Below are positions 44,100 through 52,900 of a stretch of DNA of 64,000 bases, piece by piece. The notes under the pieces were generated by a model, which was given only the letters and a program-made list of their open reading frames with translations, was not told the origin of the DNA and made no database searches. The stretch's first letter is position 1, and each line of letters starts with the position of its first letter. The DNA is taken from assembly GCF_900188065.1 (NCBI RefSeq), contig NZ_FZNQ01000001.1, positions 186,001-250,000 of the forward strand, written 5' to 3'. This stretch comes from Halorubrum vacuolatum (GTDB lineage Archaea > Halobacteriota > Halobacteria > Halobacteriales > Haloferacaceae). A program made the position numbers and the translations under genes.

Positions 44100-44860
44100 G
44101 GCTCGCCCCCGTCGCCGGCGAGCCAGGGGGAATCGGGCTCGGTTGCTTCGGCGTCGTCCTCGGCGGCCCCATCGGTGTCATCAGTGCCGTCCGTCCGGAC
44201 CCCACCCGAGAGCACGCCGTCGGTAAGCTCGACCACCCGATCCGCGTACTCCTCGACGAGTTCATCGTGAGTCACGGCGACGACGGCGACGCCGTCCGCA
44301 CGCACCCGCTCGAACTCGCCCAGGATCGCCTCGCCCGTCTCGGTGTCGAGGTTGCCGGTCGGCTCGTCCGCGAGCAACACGTCGGGTTCGTTTATCAGCG
44401 ACCGGGCGATCGCGACCCGTTGTTTCTGCCCGCCCGACAGCTCCGTCGGGTCGTGATCGAGCCGGTCGCCGAGGCCGAACCGGTCGAGGAGCGCGGCGGC
44501 CCGGTCGGTCGCGTCCCCGGGGTCGAACGCGGTCGGCAGCGCGACGTTTTCGACCGCCGAGAGCGTCGGAATCAGGTGGAAGTCCTGAAAGACGAAGCCG
44601 ATCGACTCCTTTCGTGCCGCGGTTCGTTCCCGTTCGGAGAGGTCCGTCACGTCGGTTCCGTCGATCAGCCGCCGTCCGTCGGTTGGGTCATCGAGCAGCC
44701 CACAGACGTTCAAAAGCGTCGATTTCCCGGAGCCGCTCGGCCCGATGACCGCGACGAACTCGCCCGGCTCGACCGCGAAGTCGACGCCTGCGAGCGCCAC
44801 CACCGGGTCGACACCCCCCGCGTACTGCTTATATACGTCCCGCAGTTCGAGGCTATACAT
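44096..44860 (-). CDS. ABC transporter ATP-binding protein (MacB/LolD type)
   Basis: A 254-residue ATPase with all motifs: Walker [18 protein letters not shown] near residue 40, Q-loop region [20 protein letters not shown], signature [15 protein letters not shown] near 147, Walker [18 protein letters not shown] near 168 and the switch [10 protein letters not shown]. An acidic tail rich in Asp/Glu/Thr ends it. ATG 44860 gives the usual start ([16 protein letters not shown]); it overlaps the stop of the upstream CARDB-like gene by 8 bases, so the three genes are translationally coupled and likely act as one exporter. Confidence 0.92.
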   Translation of the reverse strand: MYSLELRDVYKQYAGGVDPVVALAGVDFAVEPGEFVAVIGPSGSGKSTLLNVCGLLDDPTDGRRLIDGTDVTDLSERERTAARKESIGFVFQDFHLIPTLSAVENVALPTAFDPGDATDRAAALLDRFGLGDRLDHDPTELSGGQKQRVAIARSLINEPDVLLADEPTGNLDTETGEAILGEFERVRADGVAVVAVTHDELVEEYADRVVELTDGVLSGGVRTDGTDDTDGAAEDDAEATEPDSPWLAGDGGEP

Positions 44861-46370
44861 CCCCGCTGTCCGGTCCCTTCGGACCGTCCGCACCATCCGG
44901 ATCCTTCATGCTCTCGTCTCCCTCCGTCCCATTCGGTTCCCCCCGTCGACGAAGGACCGCGCCGGCGGCCGTTGCGCCGAGGACGCCGACGAGCGCGAGC
45001 GCGACCCCGCCGGTCGTTCCCACCGCCCCGAGAACGCCGGACCCGCCTGCGGTACCGAGCGTTCCGGTCATCCCGGCCCCCGTCCCGTCGCCCGTCGCGT
45101 CAGCGAGGTCGACCTCGACGGTTTCGACGTACCGCACGCCGCGGTCCGTATATTCGATCCGGATCGGAACCGTCTCCGTCGCGGTGACGTTCGCGCGCGT
45201 CTCCAACTCGAACGGGACGAACTCGCCGTCGCCCACGGGCCCGACGAAGTACTCCCCGCCGGCGGGCGTGGGCGTCACGATCCCGTCCCCGTCGTCGACG
45301 CTCACGACCACGCTTTCGATCGATCGGTCGCCGACGTTTCCGACGGTGGCGTCGATCCCGATGCTGGCCTCCTCGCCCGCGTCGTCGCCCTCGAGACGCG
45401 TCACCTCGGCGTCAGTCACCACGGGGTCGCCGTCCCGGGGCGGATACGCGAGCGTCGTCTCGACGGTCCGCTCGGTCGCCAGCGCGTCCGCGCGGTCCAC
45501 GAGTGCGCCCTCGTCGATGGCGTCCCCGTCAGCCGGCCCCGCGGTGTCATACGTCGCCGTCAACGTGACGTTCGCCCGGCGATCGACCGGGCCGAGGTCG
45601 ACGATGACTTGGCGCTCCTCGCCGGGGGCGACGTCCTCGACGACGAACGGCGTCGACTCGAGGTCGACGGGTCCGTCGACGAGCGACGCCTCGCCGAGCG
45701 GATCCCCGACGGCCGTCACGTGGACCCGCTCGGCGGGGACGCTTCCGACGTTGACGACGGTGACGGCGACCGGCGAGTCCATCGCCTCGCGCATCTCCTC
45801 GGCGTCGCCGGCGTCGAGGCCGCCGCCCCCGCCGCCGATGATCCCGTCGATGCCGCCGACGTCAACCCCCTCGTCCTCGTCGTCCGGCCGCAACTCGTCG
45901 TCCGCGAGCGCGCGCGCCCTGATGTCCACGTCGATGTCGGCCGGCTGGACGTCGACGACGATCTCGCGTTCGATCCGGACCGTCTCGTCCGCCTCCCCGT
46001 CCTCATCGGGCTCCTCGGCGATCACCTCCAGGGTTAGGCGTCGCTCGCCGGGCTCGCTGAACCGCGTCTGCACGGCGATATCGAGGTCGTCGCCGGGGGA
46101 GAGCGCGCCGGGCGAGGCGGCCGTATCCCGAACCACGCCGTCCTCATCGAGGAGGCGAACCTCGTCCACGTTCGCGGCGGCGGGGCTTCCCGCGGAGTTC
46201 GCCACCGTGGCGTTGACCGTCAGTCGCTCGCCGACGACCGGCTCACCCGGGCTCGCGTCGAGCTCGTCGATCGTGATCCGTGCATCGGGGACGCCCGTAA
46301 CGGCACCGACCGCGACCGCGAGCATCAGACAGCCGATAAGCGCGATGGCCGTTCGCGCGGAGGGTTTCAT
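44853..46370 (-). CDS. Exported CARDB/COG1361-like protein, partner of the ABC exporter
   Basis: A 505-residue surface protein. A signal sequence (ARTAIALIGCLMLAVAVGAV) is followed by three or so Ig-like CARDB modules (for example SPGEPVVGERLTVNATVANS, APGEERQVIVDLGPVDRRAN, EASIGIDATVGNVGDRSIES) and a C-terminal membrane span near residues 455-475 (GTTGGVALALVGVLGATAAG). It is the first gene of the operon with the MacB-type ATPase and permease. It probably works as the outer partner or substrate-binding component of that transporter. The Asp/Glu content of the linkers is typical for halophile surface proteins. Confidence 0.75.
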   Translation of the reverse strand: MKPSARTAIALIGCLMLAVAVGAVTGVPDARITIDELDASPGEPVVGERLTVNATVANSAGSPAAANVDEVRLLDEDGVVRDTAASPGALSPGDDLDIAVQTRFSEPGERRLTLEVIAEEPDEDGEADETVRIEREIVVDVQPADIDVDIRARALADDELRPDDEDEGVDVGGIDGIIGGGGGGLDAGDAEEMREAMDSPVAVTVVNVGSVPAERVHVTAVGDPLGEASLVDGPVDLESTPFVVEDVAPGEERQVIVDLGPVDRRANVTLTATYDTAGPADGDAIDEGALVDRADALATERTVETTLAYPPRDGDPVVTDAEVTRLEGDDAGEEASIGIDATVGNVGDRSIESVVVSVDDGDGIVTPTPAGGEYFVGPVGDGEFVPFELETRANVTATETVPIRIEYTDRGVRYVETVEVDLADATGDGTGAGMTGTLGTAGGSGVLGAVGTTGGVALALVGVLGATAAGAVLRRRGEPNGTEGDESMKDPDGADGPKGPDSGDV

Positions 46371-46479
46371 TACTTGTTTCAGGGGGTCACCGGGGATATA
46401 TCCGTCGCGGGTCGTGACGTTCCTCGACCGGAGCGGCTACGGATATGGTGTCGGCCGACCGGGGCGGGCGACGTTCGGC

Positions 46480-46812
46480 TTAAAAGGGCAGGGCGTCGCG
46501 GATCCCCCGGAAGAACCCGCCGGTCTGTTGTCGCGCCTCATCGAAGACTGGATAGAGCGCGTCGAGTAACTCGGTCTCGTTCTCGAAGCGTGACTTCTCG
46601 ATCCGATCGAACGCGTCCGCGAGCGACATCGACCGACCCTTTGCGTCGTATGGGATCTTTGGGTCGCCGAGCGCCCGGACGATCTCCGCATCGGTCGCGG
46701 GAAACGACACGTCCGCCTCGTCCAATCGCGCATCGAGCGCGGCGATGCCGAACTCGATCGCCTCCGGCTCGGACGTGTCGTCGCCACCACCGGGTGGACG
46801 TGCTGCCATCAC
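46480..46812 (-). CDS. Small conserved haloarchaeal protein (DUF5789-like)
   Basis: A 110-residue cytoplasmic protein. ATDAEIVRALGDPKIPYDAK and SMSLADAFDRIEKSRFENET are the segments I associate with the halobacterial DUF5789 group, and the end is Gly/Phe-rich (GGFFRGIRDALPF). Two Met codons at the start (46812 and 46809) are equally good. Function unknown. Neighbours on the same strand are the uncharacterised JAMM-like gene upstream (109 bases away) and the exporter operon downstream. Confidence 0.65.
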   Translation of the reverse strand: MMAARPPGGGDDTSEPEAIEFGIAALDARLDEADVSFPATDAEIVRALGDPKIPYDAKGRSMSLADAFDRIEKSRFENETELLDALYPVFDEARQQTGGFFRGIRDALPF

Positions 46813-46920
46813 GCAGTCGTACTCCCCCGCCCGTATTTAAGCCCCGTGCTCGTCCTCGGGTCGGTTCTTTCCGATCACCCCAGGTGGAGCCCCCATCCAA
46901 CTCGTTTCGGCCCCGCGAAC

Positions 46921-47337
46921 TCACTCCGGAACGGACTCCTCCGGCGGGACGGCGTCCAGCACGACCAGTTCGATGCCCTCGCCGCTTCGATCGAAGGCCG
47001 CGACGTGGTCGTCGTCGTACGGTGGGACCGTAACCACCATCACCGCCGCGAGGTCGTCGGTCTCTGAGACGCCGAGGAACCCGTCCGGATGCGAGAGAAA
47101 TCGGGCCCGGCCGCGGCCGGCTGGCGTCCCCAGATCGACGCCGAAGACCGCGTTCACCGAGCGGCCGACCTCCGAGAGGGTGAAATGCGTGATCACCGGC
47201 GTCTCCGGCGGGAGGCCCAGGTTCGCGTCGAACTCGCCGGCGGGCGTCGCGGAGAGCTGCAGGTTCACCGATGCCGGCGACCGCTCGGCGGCGTGATCGA
47301 GAAGGACCGTCAGCAGATCGCGAGTGATGTAGATCAC
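46921..47337 (-). CDS. JAMM/MPN-like domain protein with incomplete metal ligands
   Basis: A 138-residue protein starting at GTG 47337, chosen because a TATA sequence (TTTTAT on the minus strand, 47361-47366) lies 26 bases upstream. MIYITRDLLTVLLDHAAERS resembles the first helix of MPN domains, and RFLSHPDGFLGVSETDDLAA near residue 85 resembles the HxHP-x-S-x-x-D motif of JAMM proteases. The first His is Leu and no Glu appears at its usual place near residue 20-25, so protease activity is unlikely. Three 22-base repeats sit directly upstream of the promoter. The JAMM reading is tentative. Confidence 0.5.
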   Translation of the reverse strand: MIYITRDLLTVLLDHAAERSPASVNLQLSATPAGEFDANLGLPPETPVITHFTLSEVGRSVNAVFGVDLGTPAGRGRARFLSHPDGFLGVSETDDLAAVMVVTVPPYDDDHVAAFDRSGEGIELVVLDAVPPEESVPE

Positions 47338-47360
47338 GGACGGCCGTACGTGGCCACGGA

Positions 47361-47366
47361 ATAAAA
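47361..47366 (-). promoter_or_regulatory. TATA box of the JAMM-like gene
   Basis: On the minus strand TTTTAT, 26 bases before the GTG at 47337, fits a leaderless promoter. The tandem repeats begin 7 bases further upstream. Confidence 0.6.
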
Positions 47367-47372
47367 GGACGG

Positions 47373-47438
47373 GTAAGAAGCGCAAGCGGGTCCTGTGAGA
47401 AGCGTAAGCGGGCCGTGTGAGAAGCGTAAGCGGGCCCA
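47373..47438. repeat. Three tandem 22-base repeats upstream of a promoter
   Basis: Units at 47373-47394, 47395-47416 and 47417-47438 share the pattern GTRAGAAGCGYAAGCGGGYC. The spacing of 22 bases is about two helical turns. They lie immediately upstream of the BRE/TATA region of the JAMM-like gene and 99 bases before the zinc-ribbon gene on the other strand, so they could be stacked operators for either. No spacers, so not a CRISPR array. Confidence 0.8.
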
Positions 47439-47536
47439 TCCGCTGGACTGCAGGCTGCGTCCCGACCGGTCAGTCAAGCGAGCGCCGGGCTGGTTCCCAC
47501 GTCGTTTAAGCCGACGCCGGTCCAATGTCTCGATAT

Positions 47537-47692
47537 ATGCCCGCGACCAAGGAGATCAAATGTGAACGCTCCGATTGCGCCCTCGATATGTTCGAGAATC
47601 ATTATACCTACGACGTGCCGGACGACCACTCCGTCGAGGACCTCTCCTGTCCGTACTGTGGCGACGATCAACTGTCACTGATCGAGGTGTGA
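47537..47692 (+). CDS. Small zinc-ribbon protein (DUF7559-like)
   Basis: A 51-residue protein starting at ATG 47537: MPATKEIKCERSDCALDMFE, ending with LSCPYCGDDQLSLIEV. Two Cys pairs (C-x4-C near residue 9 and C-x2-C near 40) form a zinc ribbon. It resembles the halobacterial DUF7559 family. The stop is 4 bases before the Hsp20-like start, so the two genes form a unit. A TATA-like TTTAAG lies near 47504-47510, about 30 bases upstream. Such small zinc proteins often act in protein contacts or regulation, but the role is unknown. Confidence 0.75.
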   Translation: MPATKEIKCERSDCALDMFENHYTYDVPDDHSVEDLSCPYCGDDQLSLIEV

Positions 47693-47696
47693 GGTC

Positions 47697-48122
47697 GTGG
47701 TGAAATTCGTCGAGGCGGGCCGGTCGGCGTTCCGAAGCGCGCTCGAACGGGTCGGCCGCGGCTGGAGTCGGATGCAGGAGCGACGACCCCTGTCCTCGGA
47801 CCTGCTCGAGGGCGAGGAGGCTTATCTCGTCGTCTTCGATGCGCCCGGCGTCCGCGGGGAGGACGTCCAGGTGAAGTTCCTCGATCACACCATCGAGGTG
47901 CGGCTCGACCGCTACCGGGAGTTCTACGACGGCTTCGAGATGATCTTCCCCGGTCGCGGGGTGACCCTCTCGGGGAGCGTGACCCTCCCACGCGACGCCG
48001 ACGTCACCCCCCGTGGCGCGAACGCGACGCTCACCCGGAACGGCACCCTGGAGGTCGAGATCCCCAAAGACGAGACCGCAACCGACGTCAGCGTCGTCGA
48101 ACAGGACGACGAGGACGACTGA
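47697..48122 (+). CDS. Hsp20/alpha-crystallin family small heat-shock protein
   Basis: A 141-residue chaperone of the small heat-shock type. The alpha-crystallin domain runs from about residue 38 to 130: EEAYLVVFDAPGVRGEDVQV, TIEVRLDRYREFYDGFEMIF, SGSVTLPRDADVTPRGANAT and NGTLEVEIPKDE. The final G-x-L-E-V-x-I pattern is the family hallmark; the usual C-terminal I-x-I is absent and the tail is acidic. It starts at GTG 47697, 4 bases after the zinc-ribbon gene. It probably holds unfolded proteins under heat or low salt. Confidence 0.85.
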   Translation: MVKFVEAGRSAFRSALERVGRGWSRMQERRPLSSDLLEGEEAYLVVFDAPGVRGEDVQVKFLDHTIEVRLDRYREFYDGFEMIFPGRGVTLSGSVTLPRDADVTPRGANATLTRNGTLEVEIPKDETATDVSVVEQDDEDD

Positions 48123-48206
48123 TCGTCCGCGATCGAGACGCGACGGGGCGAAGCCGTCATCACTACGGATAAAGCAGATAACGATCCCGTTCCGCCGTTT
48201 CGAATC

Positions 48207-48269
48207 GGCGGATTCGGCTCCGTCCTAGTTTTTATACCCGGCGGATTCGGATCCGTCCCGGTTTATATA
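48207..48269. repeat. Two 30-base direct repeats containing T/A-rich ends
   Basis: Copies at 48207-48236 and 48240-48269 read GGCGGATTCGGMTCCGTCCY followed by a GTTT-TATA stretch. They lie in the 171-base gap between the ends of the Hsp20 gene and the next minus-strand gene. The T-runs could act as a transcription terminator for the Hsp20 unit. Both copies also look like TATA boxes, but no gene starts nearby on the plus strand. Confidence 0.6.
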
Positions 48270-48293
48270 TCGGTCATGGAGTCACCCGGATCG

Positions 48294-48785
48294 CTACACC
48301 CCGAATCCGGCTGCCGCTCCGGAGATGTCGGCGTCGAGCTCGACGACGTAGGTGTGGACCGCCCAGAAGAGCGCGATCTCCACGGCCGTGATGATCACGG
48401 TTACGAGGTCGGCGTACTTGCTGCTCGTCGTCACGCCGAACGGGAGCGAGAACTCCTTATCCGTGAGCGGGTGGAACAGCGCGAGCCCCCGGCGGCTCCC
48501 GAGGAGGTCGAGGAGGTAGTGGGTGAGCACGCCGATCCAGACGAAATGGAGGTTATCGAAGAGGATCGGATAGGCGATGAAGATCGCCAGCACCGGCAGG
48601 CTGTGGAGCGTCTTCCGGTGCCGGCCGAAGGCGGTGTCCACGTCGGGAAAGAGCGCGCCGAGGACGATCGGGACCGTGATCTGGGCGATCTTCGTCGCGG
48701 TGTCGAGGTCGACGCCCGGTTCGAGGACGAACCCGATCCCGATCGCGAGCAGCAGCCCGTTGAGCACGTGTCCGCGTTTGTTCAT
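48294..48785 (-). CDS. YdjM-like membrane-bound metal-dependent hydrolase
   Basis: A 163-residue membrane protein of about four spans. MNKRGHVLNGLLLAIGIGFV (His6), VPIVLGALFPDVDTAFGRHR (Asp near 48-50), HRKTLHSLPVLAIFIAYPIL (His near 60), and GVLTHYLLDLLGSRRGLALF (His-x3-Asp near 87) carry the complete set of conserved His/Asp of the YdjM family. FHPLTDKEFSLPF is the typical late motif. It is a third and more canonical member of this superfamily in the window, after the tandem pair at 41.4 kb. Physiological role unknown. Confidence 0.85.
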   Translation of the reverse strand: MNKRGHVLNGLLLAIGIGFVLEPGVDLDTATKIAQITVPIVLGALFPDVDTAFGRHRKTLHSLPVLAIFIAYPILFDNLHFVWIGVLTHYLLDLLGSRRGLALFHPLTDKEFSLPFGVTTSSKYADLVTVIITAVEIALFWAVHTYVVELDADISGAAAGFGV

Positions 48786-48912
48786 GTGGACCCCTCGAAC
48801 GCGATCGGCTCAAGTGATCCGGTTTCCACCGTCCCATCGCTTCGGAACCGATGCGCCGACATCCGAAATCAAGCCACTCACGCATCCGCGCGTCCGGTCG
48901 AACAGCGCGTAC

Positions 48913-49161
48913 GTGACCGTTGTCCTGTTGTCACGGGTGGTCACTACGCTCGGATCGCTGAGTGAAGTCACACGACAAACGATAGAGGACCTTTTCGCGG
49001 AGGATCTGGCCTATCTTTCTTCGAGGAGAGAACCCCGTCGTTTACGATCACACGGGGTCGACGCTATCGATGCAGTGGCCGCGGCGGATCACGACGAACT
49101 GACGAGGGTCACAGGGATCGGGAAGGTGCGTGCTCAGGAGATACGACGGTCGGCAAGGTGA
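48913..49161 (+). CDS. Small helix-hairpin-helix protein or fragment
   Basis: An 82-residue frame from GTG 48913. The C-terminal part, AIDAVAAADHDELTRVTGIG then KVRAQEIRRSAR, is a helix-hairpin-helix DNA-binding motif like that at the N-terminus of RadA or in nuclease tails, and DLFAEDLAYLSSRREPRRLR precedes it. No ATG is available and no typical promoter was seen, so this may be a real small gene or the leftover of a larger one. It converges on the aIF2-beta gene, ending 87 bases before that gene's stop. Confidence 0.4.
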   Translation: MTVVLLSRVVTTLGSLSEVTRQTIEDLFAEDLAYLSSRREPRRLRSHGVDAIDAVAAADHDELTRVTGIGKVRAQEIRRSAR

Positions 49162-49248
49162 CTCCTCGGAATCGCGTGTTGAGCATGCCCCCTGTATGCA
49201 GCATGGATCCCGTGTCGGAGATGAATCTCGCCACCGGAGCAGAAAGCG

Positions 49249-49860
49249 TTAGCTCTCGCGGCGCGCGAACGCGAGGTTGCCCGAGACGTTCTTGATATAC
49301 GCCCGGACGGTCTCGCCCTCCTGTGCGCCCGGTACGAAGATGGTGTACTCGCCGCGTTCGGCGACGCCGTCACCTTTGCGGCCCGTGCCGACGATCTCGA
49401 GTTCGTAGGTCCGGCCGGACTCGATCGTGTCCGCCTGGCGGTGGCTGCTCGTCTGCTGTTGTTTCGCGACGGGACGGAACGCGCCACACGCCTCACAGCG
49501 CAGCATCGGCGTCCGGTTCTCCGTCTCCAGACGGGTGTCGGGCAGCCCACACTCCGAACAGGTGACGTAGGCGGCGATGTAGGAGTCGACGGCCGCCTGA
49601 AAGTCGCGCTCGCGGAAGTTCCCGTTGTAGCGGGCGCGACCGGACTCGTACTGGCCGGCCGTCCCGAGCTCCTGTTGGATCTTCGAGTGGACGTGTTCAG
49701 GGTCACGGCTCAACGCGTCGGCGATGGCCGCGAGGTTGGTCAGTCGGGTGAACGCCCCGTCCTTCTGTGCTTCGGGGTCCGGGACGGAGAGCCGCTCGTC
49801 GGAGCCAGCCAGGTCGGGCACCTCCTCCATCGCGCGGTCGAGACTCGCTTCGTAATCCAT
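49249..49860 (-). CDS. Translation initiation factor aIF2 subunit beta with TRAM domain
   Basis: A 203-residue factor that takes part in delivery of initiator tRNA to the ribosome. N-terminal helices (MDYEASLDRAMEEVPDLAGS) lead to the core domain: RLTNLAAIADALSRDPEHVH, GRARYNGNFRERDFQAAVDS and the zinc finger YVTCSECGLPDTRLETENRT then LRCEACGAF. A TRAM domain ends it (TYELEIVGTGRKGDGVAERG, KNVSGNLAFA), as in haloarchaeal forms. The four zinc cysteines are present. It is not in a ribosomal cluster here. Confidence 0.93.
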   Translation of the reverse strand: MDYEASLDRAMEEVPDLAGSDERLSVPDPEAQKDGAFTRLTNLAAIADALSRDPEHVHSKIQQELGTAGQYESGRARYNGNFRERDFQAAVDSYIAAYVTCSECGLPDTRLETENRTPMLRCEACGAFRPVAKQQQTSSHRQADTIESGRTYELEIVGTGRKGDGVAERGEYTIFVPGAQEGETVRAYIKNVSGNLAFARRES

Positions 49861-49945
49861 GTGCGTGGAAACGACCGGGCGACGGAAATCGCTTCCGGGT
49901 TCCGCCGTCGCGCGCCGGACGAACGATCACCGGGTTCGGTGGCCG

Positions 49946-52900
49946 CTACGGGAGCGCCGCGGCGAGCTTTTCCACCGGATGAGCGGGTTCGACGGCCGCA
50001 CCGTGGCGGTCTTCGAGTTGGCTCCGGCAGGACGCCCCGGGCGCGACGACCGCGTCGCCGTCGCTCTCATCGACCTGATCGTACAACTCCCGACCGATCG
50101 CCTTGCTCATCGCGTAATGTTCGGCCTCGTAGCCGAAGGAGCCGGCCATCCCACAGCAGGTCGAATCGAGCGGGTCGACCCCGTAGCCGGCCCGTCGGAG
50201 GACGCCGACGGCGTGATGGTCCTTCTTCGTCGCCTTCTGATGACAGTGGCCGTGGTAGGTGAGCCGCTCGCCGGGGGCCCCGAACGCGAGCGATTCGTCC
50301 AGCCGGAAGGCGTCGACGTACTCCATCACGCCGTAGGTGTTGTTCGCGAGCGCCTCGACGTCCGCGTCGGGGACGTCGCTCGCGTCGCCAGCGAGCAGAT
50401 CGAGGTAGTCCGACTGGAGCATGACGGCGTCGGAGGGTTCAACAACGACGACGTCCCAGCCCGTCTCGACATCGGGAACGAGCCGTTCGACCGTCTCCCG
50501 TGCCGTCGCCCGCGACACGTCAAGCAGGCCCTTCGAGTGCGGCGGGCGGCCGGTTCCCCGCACGTCGGGGACACGGACGTGACAGTTCGCCGCCTCCAGC
50601 ACCCGGACGGCCGCCTTGCCGGCCCCGGGGTTCGTGTAGTTCGTGTAGACGTCCGGAAAGAGCATGACCGACCGGTCGGCGTCGATCCGCTCGATCGCGG
50701 GGCCGCCGCGGGCCGTGAACCAATCCTCGAAGCTCTCCGAGCGGAACTGCGGGAGCTTCCGCTCGCTCGCGATCCCGAGGGTTCGCTCCATGAGCGCCCG
50801 CGCGCCGGGGAGCTTCGGCGCGAGGTTCGAAAGCGGCGCGAGCCGCGATCCGATCGGTGCGAGCGACTCGAACCGCCCGAGGATCCTGGTCCGGAGGTCG
50901 ACGCCGTGTTCGGCGTGATGGGCGTGTTCCACCTCGGCTTTGAGCTTCGCCATGTCGACCTCGCTCGGACAGTCCATCGCACAGCCCTTACAGCCGATAC
51001 ACAGGTCCATCACCTCCGTGACGAACTCGGGGTCCGTGGGATCCGCCGGCAGCTCGCCCGACATCGCTCCCCGTAGCAAGTTCGCCCGGCCGCGAGTCGC
51101 CTGAATCTCCTCCTCGGCGGCCCGGAACGTCGGACACATGACGCCGCCGGTCGTCTCCTGGGGACCACGGCAGCCACCACAGCCGTGACAGAGTTCGACC
51201 ATACCCTCCATCCCGTTCTCGTTGTCCCACGAGAGGGCGGGATCGAAGCCGACGTCGAGGGTGTAGTCGGGATCGAATCGGAGGTGCTCGCGCATGTCGA
51301 ACTCGCCACAGACGTTGCCGGGGTTGAGCAGCCAGTCCGGGTCGAAGGCGGATTTGAGCTCGCGGAACGCCCCCCAGAGGTCGTCGCCGTAGAGCTTGCG
51401 GTTCCACTGGGTGCGTGCGCGGCCGTCGCCGTGTTCGCCCGAGACCGACCCGCCGAGCCGGACGACCTCGTCGGTGACGCGGTCGGCGATGTCGACCATC
51501 GCGTCGACGTCGGCGACGTCCTTCGTGTTGATGAGCGGGCGGACGTGAAGCACCCCCGGGCCGGCGTGTGCGTAGAAGGTGGCGAAGGTGTCGTTGTCCG
51601 CGAGGATCTCCTGAAACGCACGGGTGTATTCCGGGAGGTGTTCCGGGGGGATCGCACAGTCCTCGATGAACGAGATGTGTTTCGCGTCCGAGGTGCGAGA
51701 GAGCAGGATCGGGAGGCCGGATTTCCGCATCTTCCAGAACCGGTCGCGTTCGGCCCGATCGTGTGCCTCCATCGCCGCGAACGCCCGACGTGGCTGGGTG
51801 GTCGTCCCCGCGGCACCCTCGCTTGGCTTCGCCGCGGGCGACGATCCGTCCGCGAGCACGTCGCCGACGCGGTCGGCGATGAGGTCCGCGACCTTCCGTT
51901 TGCCATCGGCGTCGCTCTCGGCGTAGAACTCGACGAGCAGCACGGAGTCGGTTCCCTCCGGAAGCGTCCCGACCAGTTCGCCGAACTCGGCGGTGTCGGC
52001 GGCGAGGTCCAACAACACGTCGTCCATCACCTCGACGGCCGCCGGATCGTGTTCGAGCGCTGGCGCGACGTCCTCCATCGCGTCGAGGAGGTCCTCGTAA
52101 GCCAACAGGGCGACCGCTTTGGTCTCCGGGATCTCCACGAGCGAGACGGTCGCTTCCGTCACCGTCGCGAGCGTCCCCTCGCTTCCGGCGATGAGCCGCG
52201 CGAGGTTGACGACGCCGGGCTCGCCGTACTCACCACGGGCCTCCGCGAGCAGCCGGTCGAAGTTGTATCCCGAGACGTTGCGTTTCAACGCCGGGAACCG
52301 TTCGTCGATGGCGTCAGCCTCCTCGTCGAGGACCCTGACGACCTCCGCATGGATACGGGGGAGCAGGTCGTCCGCGTCGGGATCGGCGGAGTCGCGGAGG
52401 TCCTCGACGGCGACCTCCCCGAACGTCGTCACGGTGCCGTCGGCGAGGACGACCTCGGCCTCCTCGATGTAGTGATCCGTCTTGCCGTATTTAAGCGAGT
52501 GAGAGCCAGTGGAGTTGTTGCCGATCGCCCCGCCGAGCGCCGACTTATCACGCCACGCGGGATCCGGCGCGAACTTCAGGCCGTCCGGTTCGACCGCCGC
52601 GTTGAGGTCCCCGATGTACGCGCCGGCCTGCACCCGGGCGGTCCGGGCGTCGGCGTCGAACGACACGATCGAGTCGAGATGGCGCGTGAGATCGAGCACG
52701 ACCGCCTCGTTGACGGTCTGCCCGGCAAGTGAGGTCCCCCCACCGCGGGGCAACACCGGGATCCCTTCCGCGAAGCAGTACGCCTGAACAGCCGCGACAT
52801 CGGCGGTCGACGCCGGGAAGACGACGCCGATGGGCGTGATCTCGTACGCCGAGGCGTCGGTCGCATAGAGCCGTCGTGAGTAGTCGTCAAACCGTACGTC

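Noticed and set aside
47373-47438. Possible CRISPR-like array
   Set aside because: The 22-base units are directly adjacent with no spacers, and no cas genes are in the window.
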